A DNA stretch of 64,000 nt. Source: Ustilago trichophora. Taxonomy: Eukaryota; Basidiomycota; Ustilaginomycetes; Ustilaginales; Ustilaginaceae. The position numbers and the translations under genes were made by a program. Of this stretch, positions 10,288-21,900 are shown one piece after another. How positions within the stretch are numbered: the stretch's first letter is position 1; each line of letters begins with the position of its first letter. The notes under the pieces are model-generated. The model searched no databases. It had not been told where the DNA came from and was given only the letters and a program-made list of their open reading frames with translations. The stretch spans positions 620,001 through 684,000 of the forward strand of contig OOIN01000022.1 in the NCBI GenBank assembly GCA_900323505.1, in the 5' to 3' direction.

Positions 10288-11144
10288 GATGAGAGAGGAA
10301 AGCTTGCTCACACGTTGCCTGACGCTCGATGCACACAGGCAATCTGTTCTACCACGTCGAACAATGCAACAGCAATGAGGCCTGACACTATCACCAACCG
10401 GAGCCGGGAAGGAGGGGAGCACGACAAGCGAGAAAGGAGGAAGGGGGAGAGTGGGTGAGAAAACGTTGGACTGGGGAACCGAATACAGACAAGAGGAGGA
10501 TGCGAAAACTGCAACCCCCCAAACTCTCTGAAATATATGATGCAGAAAGTAGAATCACCTGCAACTACCACGACTCTAGCGACTTGCCCTACCTAGAACC
10601 TCTTGTTTTCCTAGCAGAGAGAGACAATGCAGTTGACACGAAACGAGATCACGGCAACAAGGCAAGAAAGAAGGTACCACTTGTTTTTCTACGACTCTCT
10701 CAAGACACTGTCAAATGAAAACGTCAGTGTGTGTTTGTGCGAGACAACAACAGTTTAAAGCCCTGGGGAGGGATAGGGTTAGATGCAGCGCAACAAATGC
10801 GGGAAACGAGAAAGAGGAGCTGAAGAAAGCAATGTGACGCTCAAGCTAAGAAGCACGATGCGTTGAGGACACAATGTGCCGAAAGTGTCGTGAGAGGGAT
10901 GATGTGGTTGAGAGACAACAGTGGATTGCGACGAGCCACGGCAATTTGTCTGCCAAAATAAAAAGCGACGGATGCGAAAGCTTAGCCAGAAGCTTAGATC
11001 TAACATTTGTGGAATAGCATTTGTCGGCCGAATTTGTGCGAGATTGTTTCGAGTCGTCTCATGCTGCATTGCTGACGACACACAAGGAAGAATGCAAACG
11101 TATCGCATCGCATCTATATCGTGTGCTAGCATAAACATTCCATC
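10288..11144. other. Intergenic, PCF11 upstream region and GRE2-like 3' side
   Basis: 857 bp with no recognisable gene. Part of it (10779-11144) is open in frame with the upstream reductase after its TGA stop, but the predicted residues look random. No repeats beyond short purine runs. Confidence 0.5.
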
Positions 11145-12197
11145 TCAGTTCTTCCAGCTCGAACCCTTTTCCAGCTCGAGCAAGCTATCGAGCGATTCCT
11201 TGAGCGTTGTCTGCCACTCGCTAAAGTGAATGCCCAAAACAGTCTCTGCAGGCTTAGTGTCGAGGCTAGCAATCGAGTCTAGATCCCTCAAATTACCAGT
11301 CGTCTCCTTCCAGCCCTTGGGCAGGCGGTCTTGCAAGTCAGGATACTGCTCAGCGATGAACTTGACGGCGTGGGCCCAGGTGAACTTGCCACCGCAAAGC
11401 AAGTATCGCTGACCCATCCCGTTGGGTTTCTCGGTGGCAGCCACGTGGGCATCACCTACGTCTCGTGCATGGCAGAAGAGCGGGAGACGGTCCTCTGGCA
11501 TCTGATCGGCGGAGCTGATAAGACCATAGATGGTTTTGCTCGACGTGTTGAGGTTGGACAATTTGACGCTGGGTTGGAGCGTAGGGCCGTAGATCATGGG
11601 AGGGTTGATGCAGGCGATTTCGAAAGATGGCTTCTCGTTGGCGACATAGTCCCAAGCCGCTTGTTCGGCCAGCTTCTTACTGACCGAGTACGAGAAGGCA
11701 CCAGCGCCACCAGCTTCGATAGCGTCTTGGTAGGTGGCAGGGTTCCAGTGCTCGGCGGTGTACGTGTAGCCTGGACGGTTCGGTCCGCCCTCTTTCAGGC
11801 TTGTGACTGCAGCGAAGGACGAGGTGATGACGATCTTCTTGACGCTCTTCTCGTGCTTGGCAAAGCGCAGGAGGTTCAGAGTTCCTTCGACCGCAGGAAT
11901 GAGCAGATCTCGCTCGGCATCTTGCACGTTGAGCTGGTAAGGTGAAGCTACATGGTGGATGATTTCGACGCCTCGTACGGCGGGCAACAGGTCCGAAGTG
12001 GCAGTGTCGGCGATTTCGACAAATTCGACCCTCTTGCGGTCTTCTGCACTCAAGCGACCCAGAATCTCGTCCTTTTTAGAGACAGAGCGGAGCGTTCCTC
12101 GTACGCGATAATTGGCAGCAGAGGCGAGAACCGCATCAAGGACGTGGGCGGAGAGGAAACCGGTGATACCGGTGATGAGAACCAATGGTCCTGACAT
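11145..12197 (-). CDS. NADPH-dependent methylglyoxal/aldehyde reductase, GRE2-like
   Basis: This is an extended short-chain dehydrogenase of the dihydroflavonol-4-reductase/GRE2 group, which reduces aldehydes and ketones in the cytosol. The protein has 350 residues, normal for the family. The Rossmann motif is GITGFLSA near the start (GxxGxxxA type). The catalytic region has TSSFAAV for the Ser and YSVSK for the Tyr and Lys. HVASP and INPPMIYGP are further family blocks. The first true ATG is 12197; open frame upstream of it lacks an ATG. No intron is seen. Natural substrate cannot be read from sequence; members act on methylglyoxal, isovaleraldehyde or diverse carbonyls. Confidence 0.88.
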   Translation of the reverse strand: MSGPLVLITGITGFLSAHVLDAVLASAANYRVRGTLRSVSKKDEILGRLSAEDRKRVEFVEIADTATSDLLPAVRGVEIIHHVASPYQLNVQDAERDLLIPAVEGTLNLLRFAKHEKSVKKIVITSSFAAVTSLKEGGPNRPGYTYTAEHWNPATYQDAIEAGGAGAFSYSVSKKLAEQAAWDYVANEKPSFEIACINPPMIYGPTLQPSVKLSNLNTSSKTIYGLISSADQMPEDRLPLFCHARDVGDAHVAATEKPNGMGQRYLLCGGKFTWAHAVKFIAEQYPDLQDRLPKGWKETTGNLRDLDSIASLDTKPAETVLGIHFSEWQTTLKESLDSLLELEKGSSWKN

Positions 12198-12632
12198 GAC
12201 GGGCTGCTTTGCGGATGTGTTTGATGTCAAGGATTGTGATGGGGGAGGAAGGGATGAGAGATGAGACAGTCAACACCAGGTCAAACGAGAGAGAAAGAGA
12301 GAGAGAGAGGGAAGAGGGAGAGAAAGAGAGAGATTGTGGATTACCGACTTTCATCGACGCGCTCGAGCCACCAGCCAAATGTACGAATACTATACACATA
12401 TGTGTGTATAGACCGCTCGCTCGGCATATGTTGTGGCTTCCGAGCCATGCTCGGTCTGACGCTTGACATGCAGAATCCATCATCATTCAACGACAATCTC
12501 ACCACCTATTCACAGACGAAATATCAACGCAGCATCACGGGTGGATTGAAGGAGAGACGTCGAAATGGTGCCGGAACGCATCAACGCTATGCAATGAAAT
12601 TTTATGCTAGTTACATGCAGAAGGTCGAGCGG
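12198..12632. other. Intergenic, promoter side of GRE2-like gene
   Basis: 435 bp upstream of the reductase, also the 3' side of the 2H phosphoesterase gene. It contains an imperfect GA tract at 12287-12333. No gene is seen. Confidence 0.5.
12287..12333 (+). repeat. Imperfect (GA)n microsatellite
   Basis: Purine-only tract of GAGA/GAAA units, about 100 bp upstream of the reductase start, pyrimidine-rich on the coding strand. Confidence 0.9.
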
Positions 12633-13607
12633 CTAGGGTTGTGACAGAGGCAGCTCCTTGTGTATGTGGTATGGTCCTTCCTGACCCTTCTGTTTGATCA
12701 TCAGCTGGACGCTATCGATGTCGCACAGCAAACCATGACGTTGTCCTCCCGTCTTGTCATCGCCGCTGAGCACCTTTTCTGCGCTCCTACACAGCTGCCA
12801 TGTGGCCTTTGAGCTGGTCGACTGACCGACGCTGACATGCGGTTTGAAAACGTTTCCGTTCTTGCGTGACGGCTTTTCTTTCTCATCCGTCTTGGTGCTC
12901 CTCTCACTTTGCGATGCCCAGTTCGCACTTGGACGCAGCAATGGTGCGACGGCATCGGCTAAATCTGTTTGTAATCCAACAATGCGCCGCGAGGAGTGAT
13001 CCGCATCTTGAACCGGTGAGATCGATCCATCAATAACAGCTTGTTGGTGAGCTTTTGTTGCCTTGTCCTTGAAATTGGTCGGAAAGGGTCGCAGGTGAAT
13101 GTTGGTATACTTGCGCAAGGGAAATGTGGAGACTTGATCGATGAGTAGTGAATGCGTTTCGTGTCTTTTACATACTTTGCGTGCTGCTTCTGCAATCTGC
13201 GACAGCTTGGCCTCGTGGATGTTGACGAGATCAGCTAGTGCTGGGCTGGAATCTTTGGTATTTGAAGGGCCTGCAAGAGTGAAGGGGGGAATGAGCGTGA
13301 TGTGCGGCAACCAGCGAGAGAATGCTTGGTCGTGCTGGCGTCGCAGCTGCTGGAGTTGATCGTATCGCTGCTTGTCTTGGTCACTGCTGGGTTTGATGAG
13401 GATAACGAGGACTCCAACGAGATCTTGATGAGCTGCAGGAGCTGGAGTTTGGGCCGCATCGGAAGTCATCATTGTGCGAATGCTATGCTGGCGGCGGCTG
13501 AGGCTGGCGAGGCTGGCGAGACTGAAGGACCTGCAGAAGTTCGAGTGAAGCTTGGACCAGAGAGAGACGCCCTGCCAACTGCGATCCAGCGCAGTCCTGC
13601 ACTCCAT
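12633..13607 (-). CDS. 2H phosphoesterase family protein (2'-5' RNA ligase-like)
   Basis: The protein has the two HxT/S motifs that define 2H phosphoesterases: PHITLIPPF with H102/T104 and KPHVSVGQS with H257/S259. Such enzymes open 2',3'-cyclic or 2'-5' phosphodiester bonds in RNA or nucleotides. It has 324 residues from the ATG at 13607. A second start at 13472 (MMTSDAAQ) would remove a 45-residue Ser/Leu/Arg-rich leader that could act as a mitochondrial presequence, so dual localisation by alternative start is possible but unproven. A charged Ser/Lys insertion lies before the second motif. Substrate is unknown. The gene is divergent from the hydroxyacid dehydrogenase. Confidence 0.8.
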   Translation of the reverse strand: MECRTALDRSWQGVSLWSKLHSNFCRSFSLASLASLSRRQHSIRTMMTSDAAQTPAPAAHQDLVGVLVILIKPSSDQDKQRYDQLQQLRRQHDQAFSRWLPHITLIPPFTLAGPSNTKDSSPALADLVNIHEAKLSQIAEAARKVCKRHETHSLLIDQVSTFPLRKYTNIHLRPFPTNFKDKATKAHQQAVIDGSISPVQDADHSSRRIVGLQTDLADAVAPLLRPSANWASQSERSTKTDEKEKPSRKNGNVFKPHVSVGQSTSSKATWQLCRSAEKVLSGDDKTGGQRHGLLCDIDSVQLMIKQKGQEGPYHIHKELPLSQP

Positions 13608-13684
13608 ACGAAGGCCAAGCGCAAGATGTTGACGAGCTTATGTTTGCATGCTTTTTTTTTGATTGGGATGGTAGCGACAATGGA

Positions 13685-13703
13685 ACAGTACTGTACTGTA
13701 CAT
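13685..13703. repeat. TACTG palindromic repeat
   Basis: Tandem ACAGTACTGTACTGTACAT; part of the dispersed intergenic motif family. Confidence 0.85.
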
Positions 13704-13760
13704 GCTTTATCCAGCATCTTCACATGCGAACGTCGCCGCCAAAATTGCAAAGCCGCACGT

Positions 13761-13789
13761 ACAGTACAGTACAGTACTGTACTGTATGT
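13761..13789. repeat. Long palindromic GTACAGTA/TACTGTAC array
   Basis: Three ACAGT units face two ACTGT units, giving a perfect palindrome of at least 22 bp centred near the AGTACT at about 13773-13778. It could extrude a cruciform or form a hairpin in RNA. Confidence 0.9.
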
Positions 13790-13948
13790 GCACATGCACG
13801 GGCTTCCGCTCCCCCACGTCGATTTTCTTCCCCACAGATTTAGAGTTGAGCTTTGTCAAAGCTTCGTCTCCTAATCGCTCAACCACCACTGCGATCAACA
13901 CCATCCACGATAGATCATCTCAACAGCAACTTACACATCAACATCAAT

Positions 13949-15472
13949 ATGACGGTACCAAAGATCCTCGTATGCCGTTCGATGCCAACAAAAGTGCTCA
14001 AACGAGCACAAGCAGCAGGCAAGGTCGAACTCATCACGCGACCCGAAGAGCAAGGCGAGCAGGCTCCCTCGCGCGAGTGGGTGCTTAGCAATCTCAAGGG
14101 TGTCGATGGCGCTGTGATTTGTCTCACTGAACGAGTCGATGAAGAGTTTCTCGATGCAGCGGGGCCCTCTCTCAAGGTGATCAGCACGATGAGTGTTGGA
14201 TACGACCACATTGATCTGGAGCTCGTCAAGAGACGCGGTGTTCGAGTCGGTAACACTCCCAGAGTGCTCGATGATGCCGTCGCCGAGTTGTGCCTACTTC
14301 TGGCTCTTATGGTGACTCGCCAAGTACCGATCGCAACGAGAACAGTCCGCGAGGGTCAATGGCCCAACTTTCCATGGACGCCAACATGCTTTATGGGTCC
14401 CAGCATCAAGGACAAAACCATTGGCTTTCTTGGATTTGGTAACATCAGTCAGTCGCTTTCCAACCTGCTTGTACCGTTCAAGCCTGCCGAGATCGTCTAC
14501 ACAACCTCGAGGGCACGCAAGTTTGACGTCAACGACAAGTACTTTAGCTCGCTGATCAGCGGTGGATTCCCCACGGATCGAATCAGGATTGAGAACGAGG
14601 TGGATCCGATTGCGATGGCTCGATCGGCCGATTTGGTGTTTGTGCTCGTGGATCTGAATCCAAGCACCAAGCACATTGTTGGCAAGAAGTTCTTGGAAGC
14701 TATGAAGTAAGTATGCCCAACATTCAATCAGGCTTGGGCTTATGGGGAGAAGAAGCGAGGCCGAGTCGAGATTAACTGATTGCAACCTTGCCGTTATTTG
14801 CTACGCCGCTCGTACCGCTCGTATTGTTCGCCTCACACCGTCGGGTGTGACGGCAAACTCCTACAATGTGACCGGTCATGAACAACGTTGTCCCGTTCCA
14901 AATTGTGTGTATGTTGACCCGCGCAGGAGCTCGGCGTACATCATCAACGCCTCGCGCGGCGGTACGGTTGACACAGAAGCGCTTGTAGAAGCCCTTCGGA
15001 ACGACACCATCGCCGGAGCCGGGCTGGACGTCATCGAAGGCGAGCCAAGTAAGTCTTTCCATCAACCTCAAAGCGGAAAGAGCCAAGGCGGCAAGATCCG
15101 AAGCATTCCGTTCGACGTTCTGGATCATGTCGAGATGGCGGATAATGTCAGTGCCACGATGTTGTTGGAGGTTTTTGTCTGGCCGCTGTATCCGTTGCTC
15201 CGCGTTGTCCGCATACCCGCGTGGCCTTTTGAGACTGACCTTAATAATTTCTTCTTGATTTTCGACTGCTTTGGCGAATTGCAGTGATCCATGCAGACCA
15301 TCCTTTGCTGGCTCCGGACTGCAGAGACAAGGTTGCGTTGCTTCCTCACATTGGCAGTGGTACGACGGAAACTCGACAGGCTATGGCTGACATGACAATG
15401 CAAAACCTCTTGGGTGCCCTAGGCCTGCGCGAAGAGCCAGGTAAAGAATCGGTGATGGAGGCTGAGCTCTAA
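13949..15472 (+). CDS. D-isomer-specific 2-hydroxyacid dehydrogenase (glyoxylate/hydroxypyruvate reductase-like), two introns
   Basis: The enzyme is predicted to reduce glyoxylate or hydroxypyruvate with NAD(P)H. Exons are 13949-14706, 14927-15048 and 15285-15472; both introns (220 and 236 bp) start GTAAGT and end CAG, and joining preserves frame and family motifs. The product has 355 residues. The substrate-binding N-part has SVGYDHIDLE and NTPRVLDDAVAEL. The NAD-binding Rossmann motif is GFLGFGNIS. After intron 1 comes INASRGGTVD with the catalytic Arg. LDVIEGEP gives the catalytic Glu just before intron 2. LLPHIGSGT gives the catalytic His in exon 3. The ATG at 13949 follows an ACACATCAACATCA leader. 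The nearest human counterpart is GRHPR; cofactor and substrate are inferred from family only. Confidence 0.92.
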
Positions 15473-17138
15473 TCTGCATTACTGTACTCTGTCGACCACA
15501 ACCTTGAGGGTCCGCCACGCTTGGCCTGTGCCCGACTCACACCCGAGCCCTATTGCATTGTCGTCGTCTTGCGCTCTCCATGTCGTCATGTTGTACACTT
15601 TTAACACGCGAAAGAGATCATGGATGATTGCCATGCTGCTACACTGTAGCTGGTCTGTGCTTTGTTGATGAAAGTTGGCATGAGGCTCAGCCTGAGCTTC
15701 TTCATTCAGACGGAGTGGTCGGCTTTAGACAGGCATAAGCTCTAAAGGCGGTGGGACAAGTGATGACATCGATAAGAAATGGCCATATGGTGTGGCGTAG
15801 CGTTTGATATGACAATCTGTACACGTTGTTACGAAGCAACAGTTACGCAACGATTGGGTCAACTTGGTCAGCCCGAACGTTGAGCTACAGTAGCAGAAGC
15901 AGTAGCAGTTCAAGCTCGATTTACATCAGAAAGCGGATCAGAGTTTTGTCACCGAGCGGATCTTTCCGACCTTTTTTTCTTTTTTTATGGCCAGCATGGA
16001 TGAGATGGGCGCTTGCTGATATATGTATACGCGGCTCGTTGGCTGCTGTTATTGCTCAAAACGAATTTCCCACTTTTCTTTTTCATACCATTTCTGAGCT
16101 GTCGAGGTTTGTTAGGCCTCGATGAGCATATCGCAAATTGGGATTCTTGAATCGGTGATCTTTTCTAGACCCTGACCTTTCCATGACCTGCAGCACACCC
16201 ATCACAGCACGTCTTTTCGACTCTGTCAACTGCTCTATTGCTCACTTGACACAGGACCCTCTTTTTTTACCCCGCATTTTGCTGCGCGCTTCTGCAGGGT
16301 AAAAAATTGGCAGACCGCAGCCCAGCCTTTATCATTGTTATCACACCGTTGTACGCTCATTGGGTTATTCGGCACTTTGACAGTCAAGCAGTAGGCGCTT
16401 TTTGCTTTGAATGATGGCTCGTGCAGCCCCTCTCTCCTCTCCAAGACGCAGGGTGCATGCGCGAAAGTGCAGCTACAGCCACTGTCAACTTTTTTTTTTT
16501 CTCTTTTGAGAGTTATTCATCAAGGACGGTGCTGTGCACCTGAAGGAATTGAAGCACATGGAAGAGAAGGACGTAAAGTATTGCAGTTAGCTATAGCGGC
16601 AATTGATCGCATATCTCTCCATCACCCTCAAGAGAGCAAGAGTCAAACAAAAGTGAAAAGTTAAGAAAAGGTGTCAAGAGAGCAACGGTGTTGGGCAAAA
16701 TCGATCGGCTCTGCCGTCAGTGACAAGTCTTGTTTCGTGTGATTGAGATGAGCAAAGGGAGAGAGGCTTGCGTCGTGGGAAACTGAGAGCCAAGCTGGCA
16801 AAGTGCCGTATTGTCGGGACACCCGTCACAGCTGCGTCCTATGGAATGACTCTGCTCTGATGCCGTTGCACTTTGCCATCTCTCATCCGCCCGCTTTTGC
16901 CATTCTCCGGATCATCCGTTCTGCCTTTTCTGGAGACTGGACTGTGCTGTATGCTTCGGCTTTCCCGTCTGGAAATAGACGAGAATGCTTCCGCCGATCC
17001 TGTGTCAAGAGTGTCTGAGTGTGCGTGTGTTCCGGCTCTTCCCTACAGCTGTTCGTGATTCACCGACGCGACAGACTGTGCTTTGGCTTTGGCTTTGACT
17101 TTGACTTGCCTTGATTGCCGCCACACTCTTTGGTCTGA

Positions 17139-17175
<37 letters not shown>

Positions 17176-17461
17176 CTCGCAAATCCCTTCCCCGCTCTCC
17201 TTGCCCCTCATCTCCTCAGCATCCCATATAAGCGAACGCAGACCCCCACATCTAGCTTTCATCCTTTCCTTCATCTCCCTCGAACTCATTCATCTGGCTT
17301 CAACATCAAGCCCTTGATTCTCTGCATTCTTGCTGCTCGCACTATTAATAGAGGACTCGTCCTTGGTTCTTCCCCCTCGTCGTCATCGCATCGTTCAATC
17401 GCAACTCTTTCAAAGGACTGCATTCAACAGAGTACACTTGCATCGTCACTACTTCAACACA
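15473..17461. other. Intergenic region, 2 kb, upstream of dicarboxylate carrier
   Basis: No gene is recognised in either strand. Pyrimidine runs occur at about 15970-15990 and 16488-16505, and a CTCCTG hexanucleotide repeat lies at 17139-17174. The last 300 bp are C/T-rich, typical of a promoter and 5' UTR for the carrier gene. Confidence 0.5.
17139..17174 (+). repeat. (CTCCTG)6 tandem repeat
   Basis: Six perfect hexamer copies about 290 bp upstream of the carrier ATG. Confidence 0.93.
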
Positions 17462-18574
17462 ATGTCGTCGACCCTTCGCATTCCCACCGCCTCTGGTGCC
17501 AACGCGGGCACTCTCAACGCTGCCAAGGGCGCACTGGCTGGTGCCGGTGTCGGAGCTGCTGCTGGCTCTTCCTCCAACAAGACTGGTCCAAAGACATATC
17601 CCTTTTGGCTCGGTGGTAAGTCTCATCGCTTCGTATACCATGTGCTGCTCTTGAATTTGTGATCCTGACCACGCTATCCATCTGCAAACTGCTTTCTGCA
17701 ATATCTTGTAGGCGCCGCTGGCTGCTGCGCTGCTAGTATCACACATCCGCTTGACTTGACAAAGTACCGTTTGCAGACGGCCACAGTCAAGCAAGGCATG
17801 TTCCGAACCATTGTCCAATCCGTCCGCAGCGAAGGTGTCACCAGTCTCTGGCATGGTTTGACGGCCACCCTCCTCCGTCAATTTACTTACTCGGTCACTC
17901 GATTCGCCGTCTACGAGGACATGAAGTCGCGTATGACTGCTCGCTCGGGTAAGGCGCCCACCACAGGTGAGCTGGCGCTCTGCTCGGGTACCGCAGGTGC
18001 GGTAGCCGGTGTCGTCGGTAACCCCGCCGAGATTGTACTGGTGCGAATGTGTTCCGACCTCAACTTGCCCAAAGAGTCGCGCTACGGCTACAAGAACTGC
18101 ATCGACGGCCTCGTCCGCATCGTCAAGGACGACGGTGCTGGAACCCTCTTCCGCGGTCTCTCTCCCAACGTCTTTCGCTCCGTCGTCATGAACATTTCGC
18201 AACTCGGTTCGTACGATCTCTTCAAAGGTATCTTGCAAAAACTCGACGTCATTCCCGATGGGCCCGTCTTACAAACCGCTGCCAGTTTCTGCGCAGGAAC
18301 GCTCAGCACCACCCTCTGCACCCCCATCGACGTGGTCAAATCGCGTGTTCAGAACCTCAAAAAGGGCGCCGGTGCCAACATGGGCGTTTCACACGTCATT
18401 AAGGACGCCCTCGCCAAAGATGGTCCCACTGTATTCTTCCGCGGCTGGACCCCAGCATGGCTCCGTCTCCAGCCCCAAACCACCCTCCTCTTCCTCTTCT
18501 TTGAACAGTTTAAGCATCTCGTTGACCGAAGCCGTGAGGCAAAACTCAACGCCGATGTTCGAACTAACAACTAA
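17462..18574 (+). CDS. DIC1: Mitochondrial dicarboxylate carrier, one intron
   Basis: A member of the mitochondrial carrier family, predicted to exchange malate or succinate for phosphate across the inner membrane. Exons are 17462-17615 and 17712-18574 (intron GTAAGT...TTGTAG, 96 bp); the product has 338 residues. All three carrier repeats show the PX[DE]XX[KR] signature: HPLDLTKYRLQ, NPAEIVLVRMC and TPIDVVKSRVQ. The start of repeat 1 (GGAAGCCAASITHPLDL) and the second-repeat block NLPKESRYGYKNCIDG resemble yeast DIC1 more than oxoglutarate or citrate carriers. An Ala/Gly-rich N-terminal extension of about 45 residues precedes repeat 1, which is not seen in yeast. The transported substrate is inferred from similarity remembered, not tested. 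Confidence 0.88.
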
Positions 18575-18986
18575 GATGCCCAATGAAACCATGCGCATCT
18601 AGTTTACGCATCTTTCCACAGAAGTTTTCTGTTTTTTTAATGTCCATATGCACACCCATAATACACACACCACAACCAAATCTCTTTAAACAACCAAAAA
18701 ACGTACTGTATGTGGTTCGGCTGTTTCCGCGCGTCTGCATTTCGGCAGTTTGCGGTCTTTTTGAATTTCGGCATTGACTGACAAGCATCCGATAAGCCAA
18801 GAGTAAAGACACTTGTCCTACCGAACCTGGGCGAATAATTGTCGACGTTGTTGTTGGATTGTACAACTGTGGTCAAGTCTACAATACATTGTTTGGGGAA
18901 CAGATCAATAAAGCAAGAAGGGGAGGGGTAGGGGGAGATGTTTTGCGATTTTTTTGGGGGGGAGGGGGGGAAAAAGAGGTTGGGGA
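18575..18986. other. Convergent 3' gap with G-rich tract
   Basis: 412 bp between the DIC1 and CDC16 stops. It holds a TACTGTA motif at about 18704-18711 and a strongly G-rich plus strand at 18920-18970. No gene is seen. Confidence 0.6.
18920..18970 (+). other. Putative G-quadruplex motif
   Basis: Five runs of 4-7 G: 18920-18923, 18925-18928, 18931-18935, 18956-18962 and 18964-18970. The last two alone satisfy four GGG tracts with 1-base loops. It ends 16 bp before the CDC16 stop codon on the opposite strand. Confidence 0.75.
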
Positions 18987-21900
18987 TTAAGATGTTGATT
19001 CGTCCATAAGTACGCTACTTTGATCGTTGTCAAAGGTGGGAATGAATTGGGATTGTGGCGAAGGGTTAGAGAAGTCGAGGCTCATTTCTGCGGCTGAAGC
19101 AGTTGATATATCATCTGGTGCTGATGTAGTTGCTGGCATTTGGGGGCGATTTGCAAAGGGGAATGAAGAAATGTGATCTGTGGAATCTGATGCAATGGTG
19201 GAGCGGTTTTCCGATCGATCTTGTGCATTTTGACGTTGGAAACTCTGTTGCTCTTGCCCATACCGTGTGGGCGAGGCTGATTCAGGAATCGACTCTAGCC
19301 CAGCCCTCATTCTCTGCAAACCATCTACATGATCAACCTCTACCATTCTCCCTTTCCCCTTATTCCCTCCACTACAAGTAGCTTTACCCAACCTCTGTTG
19401 CGGGTCAAATTTGACAAATCCCCCAACACCATACTGCACTTTTTCCTCCAATACAAAATCCAACAACTCGGTAGCAAAAGCATCTCTAGGATTGATCAAA
19501 AGCGCCACATGATAATGTTGAACCGCATCCTCCAACTCGTCCTCCTTATGTGCCAGCATACCCAGACACAGATGTGCTTGATAGTTGTGTGGATCCAATT
19601 CGACCACTTTCCGAAAAGCTTTCTGCGATGCCTTGTCTCGACAAAGTCGCATCAATGTCAATCCAAGATTGAGATAAGTCGCCTTCCATGAAGCCAACGG
19701 ATGTTGCGTCTCTTTGGCCAGGCTGAGGGAAGACGAGAAAAAGTGAGAGGCAGATTCCAAATCCCCCGTTTGAAAAGCTACAATCCCTCGCTCATTGGCC
19801 AGCAAAGGGTCGTGCGGCCAGATGGAGGCGGAACCTTCCAGAGAGAGTCGAGCGAGCGAAAGGTTGTCTTGGTGCAAGTGTTCCATCCCGACAAAGAGTT
19901 TGGGAAGGTGGGATTGGGGGAAAAGTCGAGAGGCGGTGGAATAGGCGATGATCGCTTGATCGGATTCTCCTTCCAGTGCGAATGTGTGACCGAAAGCGAT
20001 CCATCCGGGTGCGAAACGGGGATCGAGGAGCGAGGCTTTGCTGAAATAGCGTCTTGCTTCAGCCCATCGACGCGTGCTAGCATACCAGGTCCCGACGGCA
20101 TACCAGGATACGGGCGATTCAGGTTGCAGCTCCGTCAACCGATGGGCGAGCATGAATAGTGCTGGGCGAAGATTTTTAAGATGGTATGTGCATGCAATGT
20201 GGATAGGCAGGGTGGCAGGATGGTCGGCAGACAGCTCCAAAATCCTGCTCGTCACCACAAACGCATCGGCGAACCGTAACCTTGAAAACAACTCCTCCGC
20301 CAATCCAAGCAAGACATCCGCATCCTCTTTTAACCCATACTCGTCCACCAACCGTCTCCTCGCCCTCGCCGTAGTCTCTACCAACGACTTGCCCTGCTTG
20401 GACAGTTGGGTGGTATACAGCAATCGCACCAACTCATAATCTCCCTCGGCCCCTTGTTCATCCCCTGCCTGCGCGAGATACTCTAAGCTCTGGACGAAAT
20501 TCCACTGCTCCTCGGTGCCCAGCATCTCCCCGTCGATCAAGGCGGAAAAGGCTTCGTAGTTCTTGACGTCCAGAGCCAATGCAGCCATGAACGAATCGCG
20601 GGCTCGAGGTAGGTCTTCAAGGCGCAGATGGATTTGACCCCGAAGATAAGCGACCGAGGAGCCGAGTTTGATGCCACCATCAGCAGAAGGTCGCTTGTTG
20701 CTCGTCGAGGTGCCCCAGTGTTCGGTCTCTCCCAAGAGATCTAGAGCTTCGTGATACTTTCCCAATCGAACTTGACACTGCGCTGCCAAGTAGCGACAGG
20801 CTAGACTGTGATTCACAAGAATCGGTCCATGAGCTGGTGCCAGAGTGCTCTGTTTCACCTGATCCAGATCCGACTGCAAATCGACCGGTTCTCTCTCTTT
20901 CTTCTTCGACTCCCGTCGAGACTTGAGACCATCTAGAAACACCACAGACCCATCTTCTTGTGGTTGATGATGATGATGATGATTGACGATCGACGAAGCA
21001 TCTTGAAGAAACTCTTGGTCGGATTCTGCCTCTCTACCGCTGCTGTCGGTTTCGGAGGAACCGGTACCTGTAGCAGTGACGTTGAAATCGCGCTTCTTTC
21101 GCTTGCCCGTGGTGGAAGAGGTGGCCGAGTACATGCTGTCCTTGGTCGTGGAGCGGGCCATGATGCTCGCTGGTAAGATGGAGGACGATCGGGTGCGCTG
21201 GAGCACTTCGTGCAGGGCATCATCGTCGTCTTGGACGTTATCGGAGGCGAGGAAGCCTTCTGCGCCCGTCTGTTTGGCTGAATAGGGTGCTGAGTCGCCC
21301 GAGGTAGCGGGAGCTTTTGAGGGGCGTCCGGGATGAGAGGCGCCGGTTCGGAGCGGAGAAGTGAGCAGTTGTTCAGCACGGGCGTATTGATGCGTGTAAA
21401 AGTAGCACTGGGCTAGATGGTAGGCGTCATTAAAGGCGGCAGCTGTCGTTTCGAGCGACAGCACTTTGGAGCCCCAAAAGATGGCAGTGTCGTAGAGATG
21501 CTGCTGCATTGCATCTTGACGCCATCTGCGGAGACGTGTCAATGTTGAGTTGGATTCAGCGTCGTCATCGTTGTCGTCGTCGAGGGAGATGTTGTCTGTT
21601 TCATCGGCCGATTCCAAAGCGAGGCCTGCACGTGCATGTGATGATGAAGCCACGTCTTTCTGGCTTTCTCCTTCGATGTCGGATGATGTGGCGAGTCCAT
21701 CAGCGGCCAGCGGGTCGGTGTGCAGATAATCCTCTGCCGGCTGCGATGACGGGACGACCTCGCCAAAGGTCGCATGGCTGCTGAGTCTGGATTTGGCAGT
21801 TGGTCGGTTTGGCAGCGCACCTAGACCACTGGAATCTTGGTCGATGAGCGATCCAAGTCTTTGGGGCGGTAATGATGCACGAGCGATTCCACGTTGACGT

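Larger units (their letters stand above)
13608..13948. promoter_or_regulatory. Divergent promoter with palindromic TACTG repeats
   Basis: 341 bp between the 2H phosphoesterase and the hydroxyacid dehydrogenase starts. It holds two clusters of the TACTGTAC/GTACAGTA motif (13685-13703 and 13761-13789). Confidence 0.55.

Noticed and set aside
10779..11144. 121 open codons in frame after the TGA stop of the GRE2-like reductase, like a readthrough extension
   Set aside because: The reductase already has full family length at the TGA, the TGA context (GAT) is not a known readthrough context, and the extension has random composition with no targeting signal at its end.
15473..17461. A hidden spliced gene in the 2-kb gap
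   Set aside because: No run of residues on either strand resembled a protein family, and no donor/acceptor pair joined convincing coding segments.
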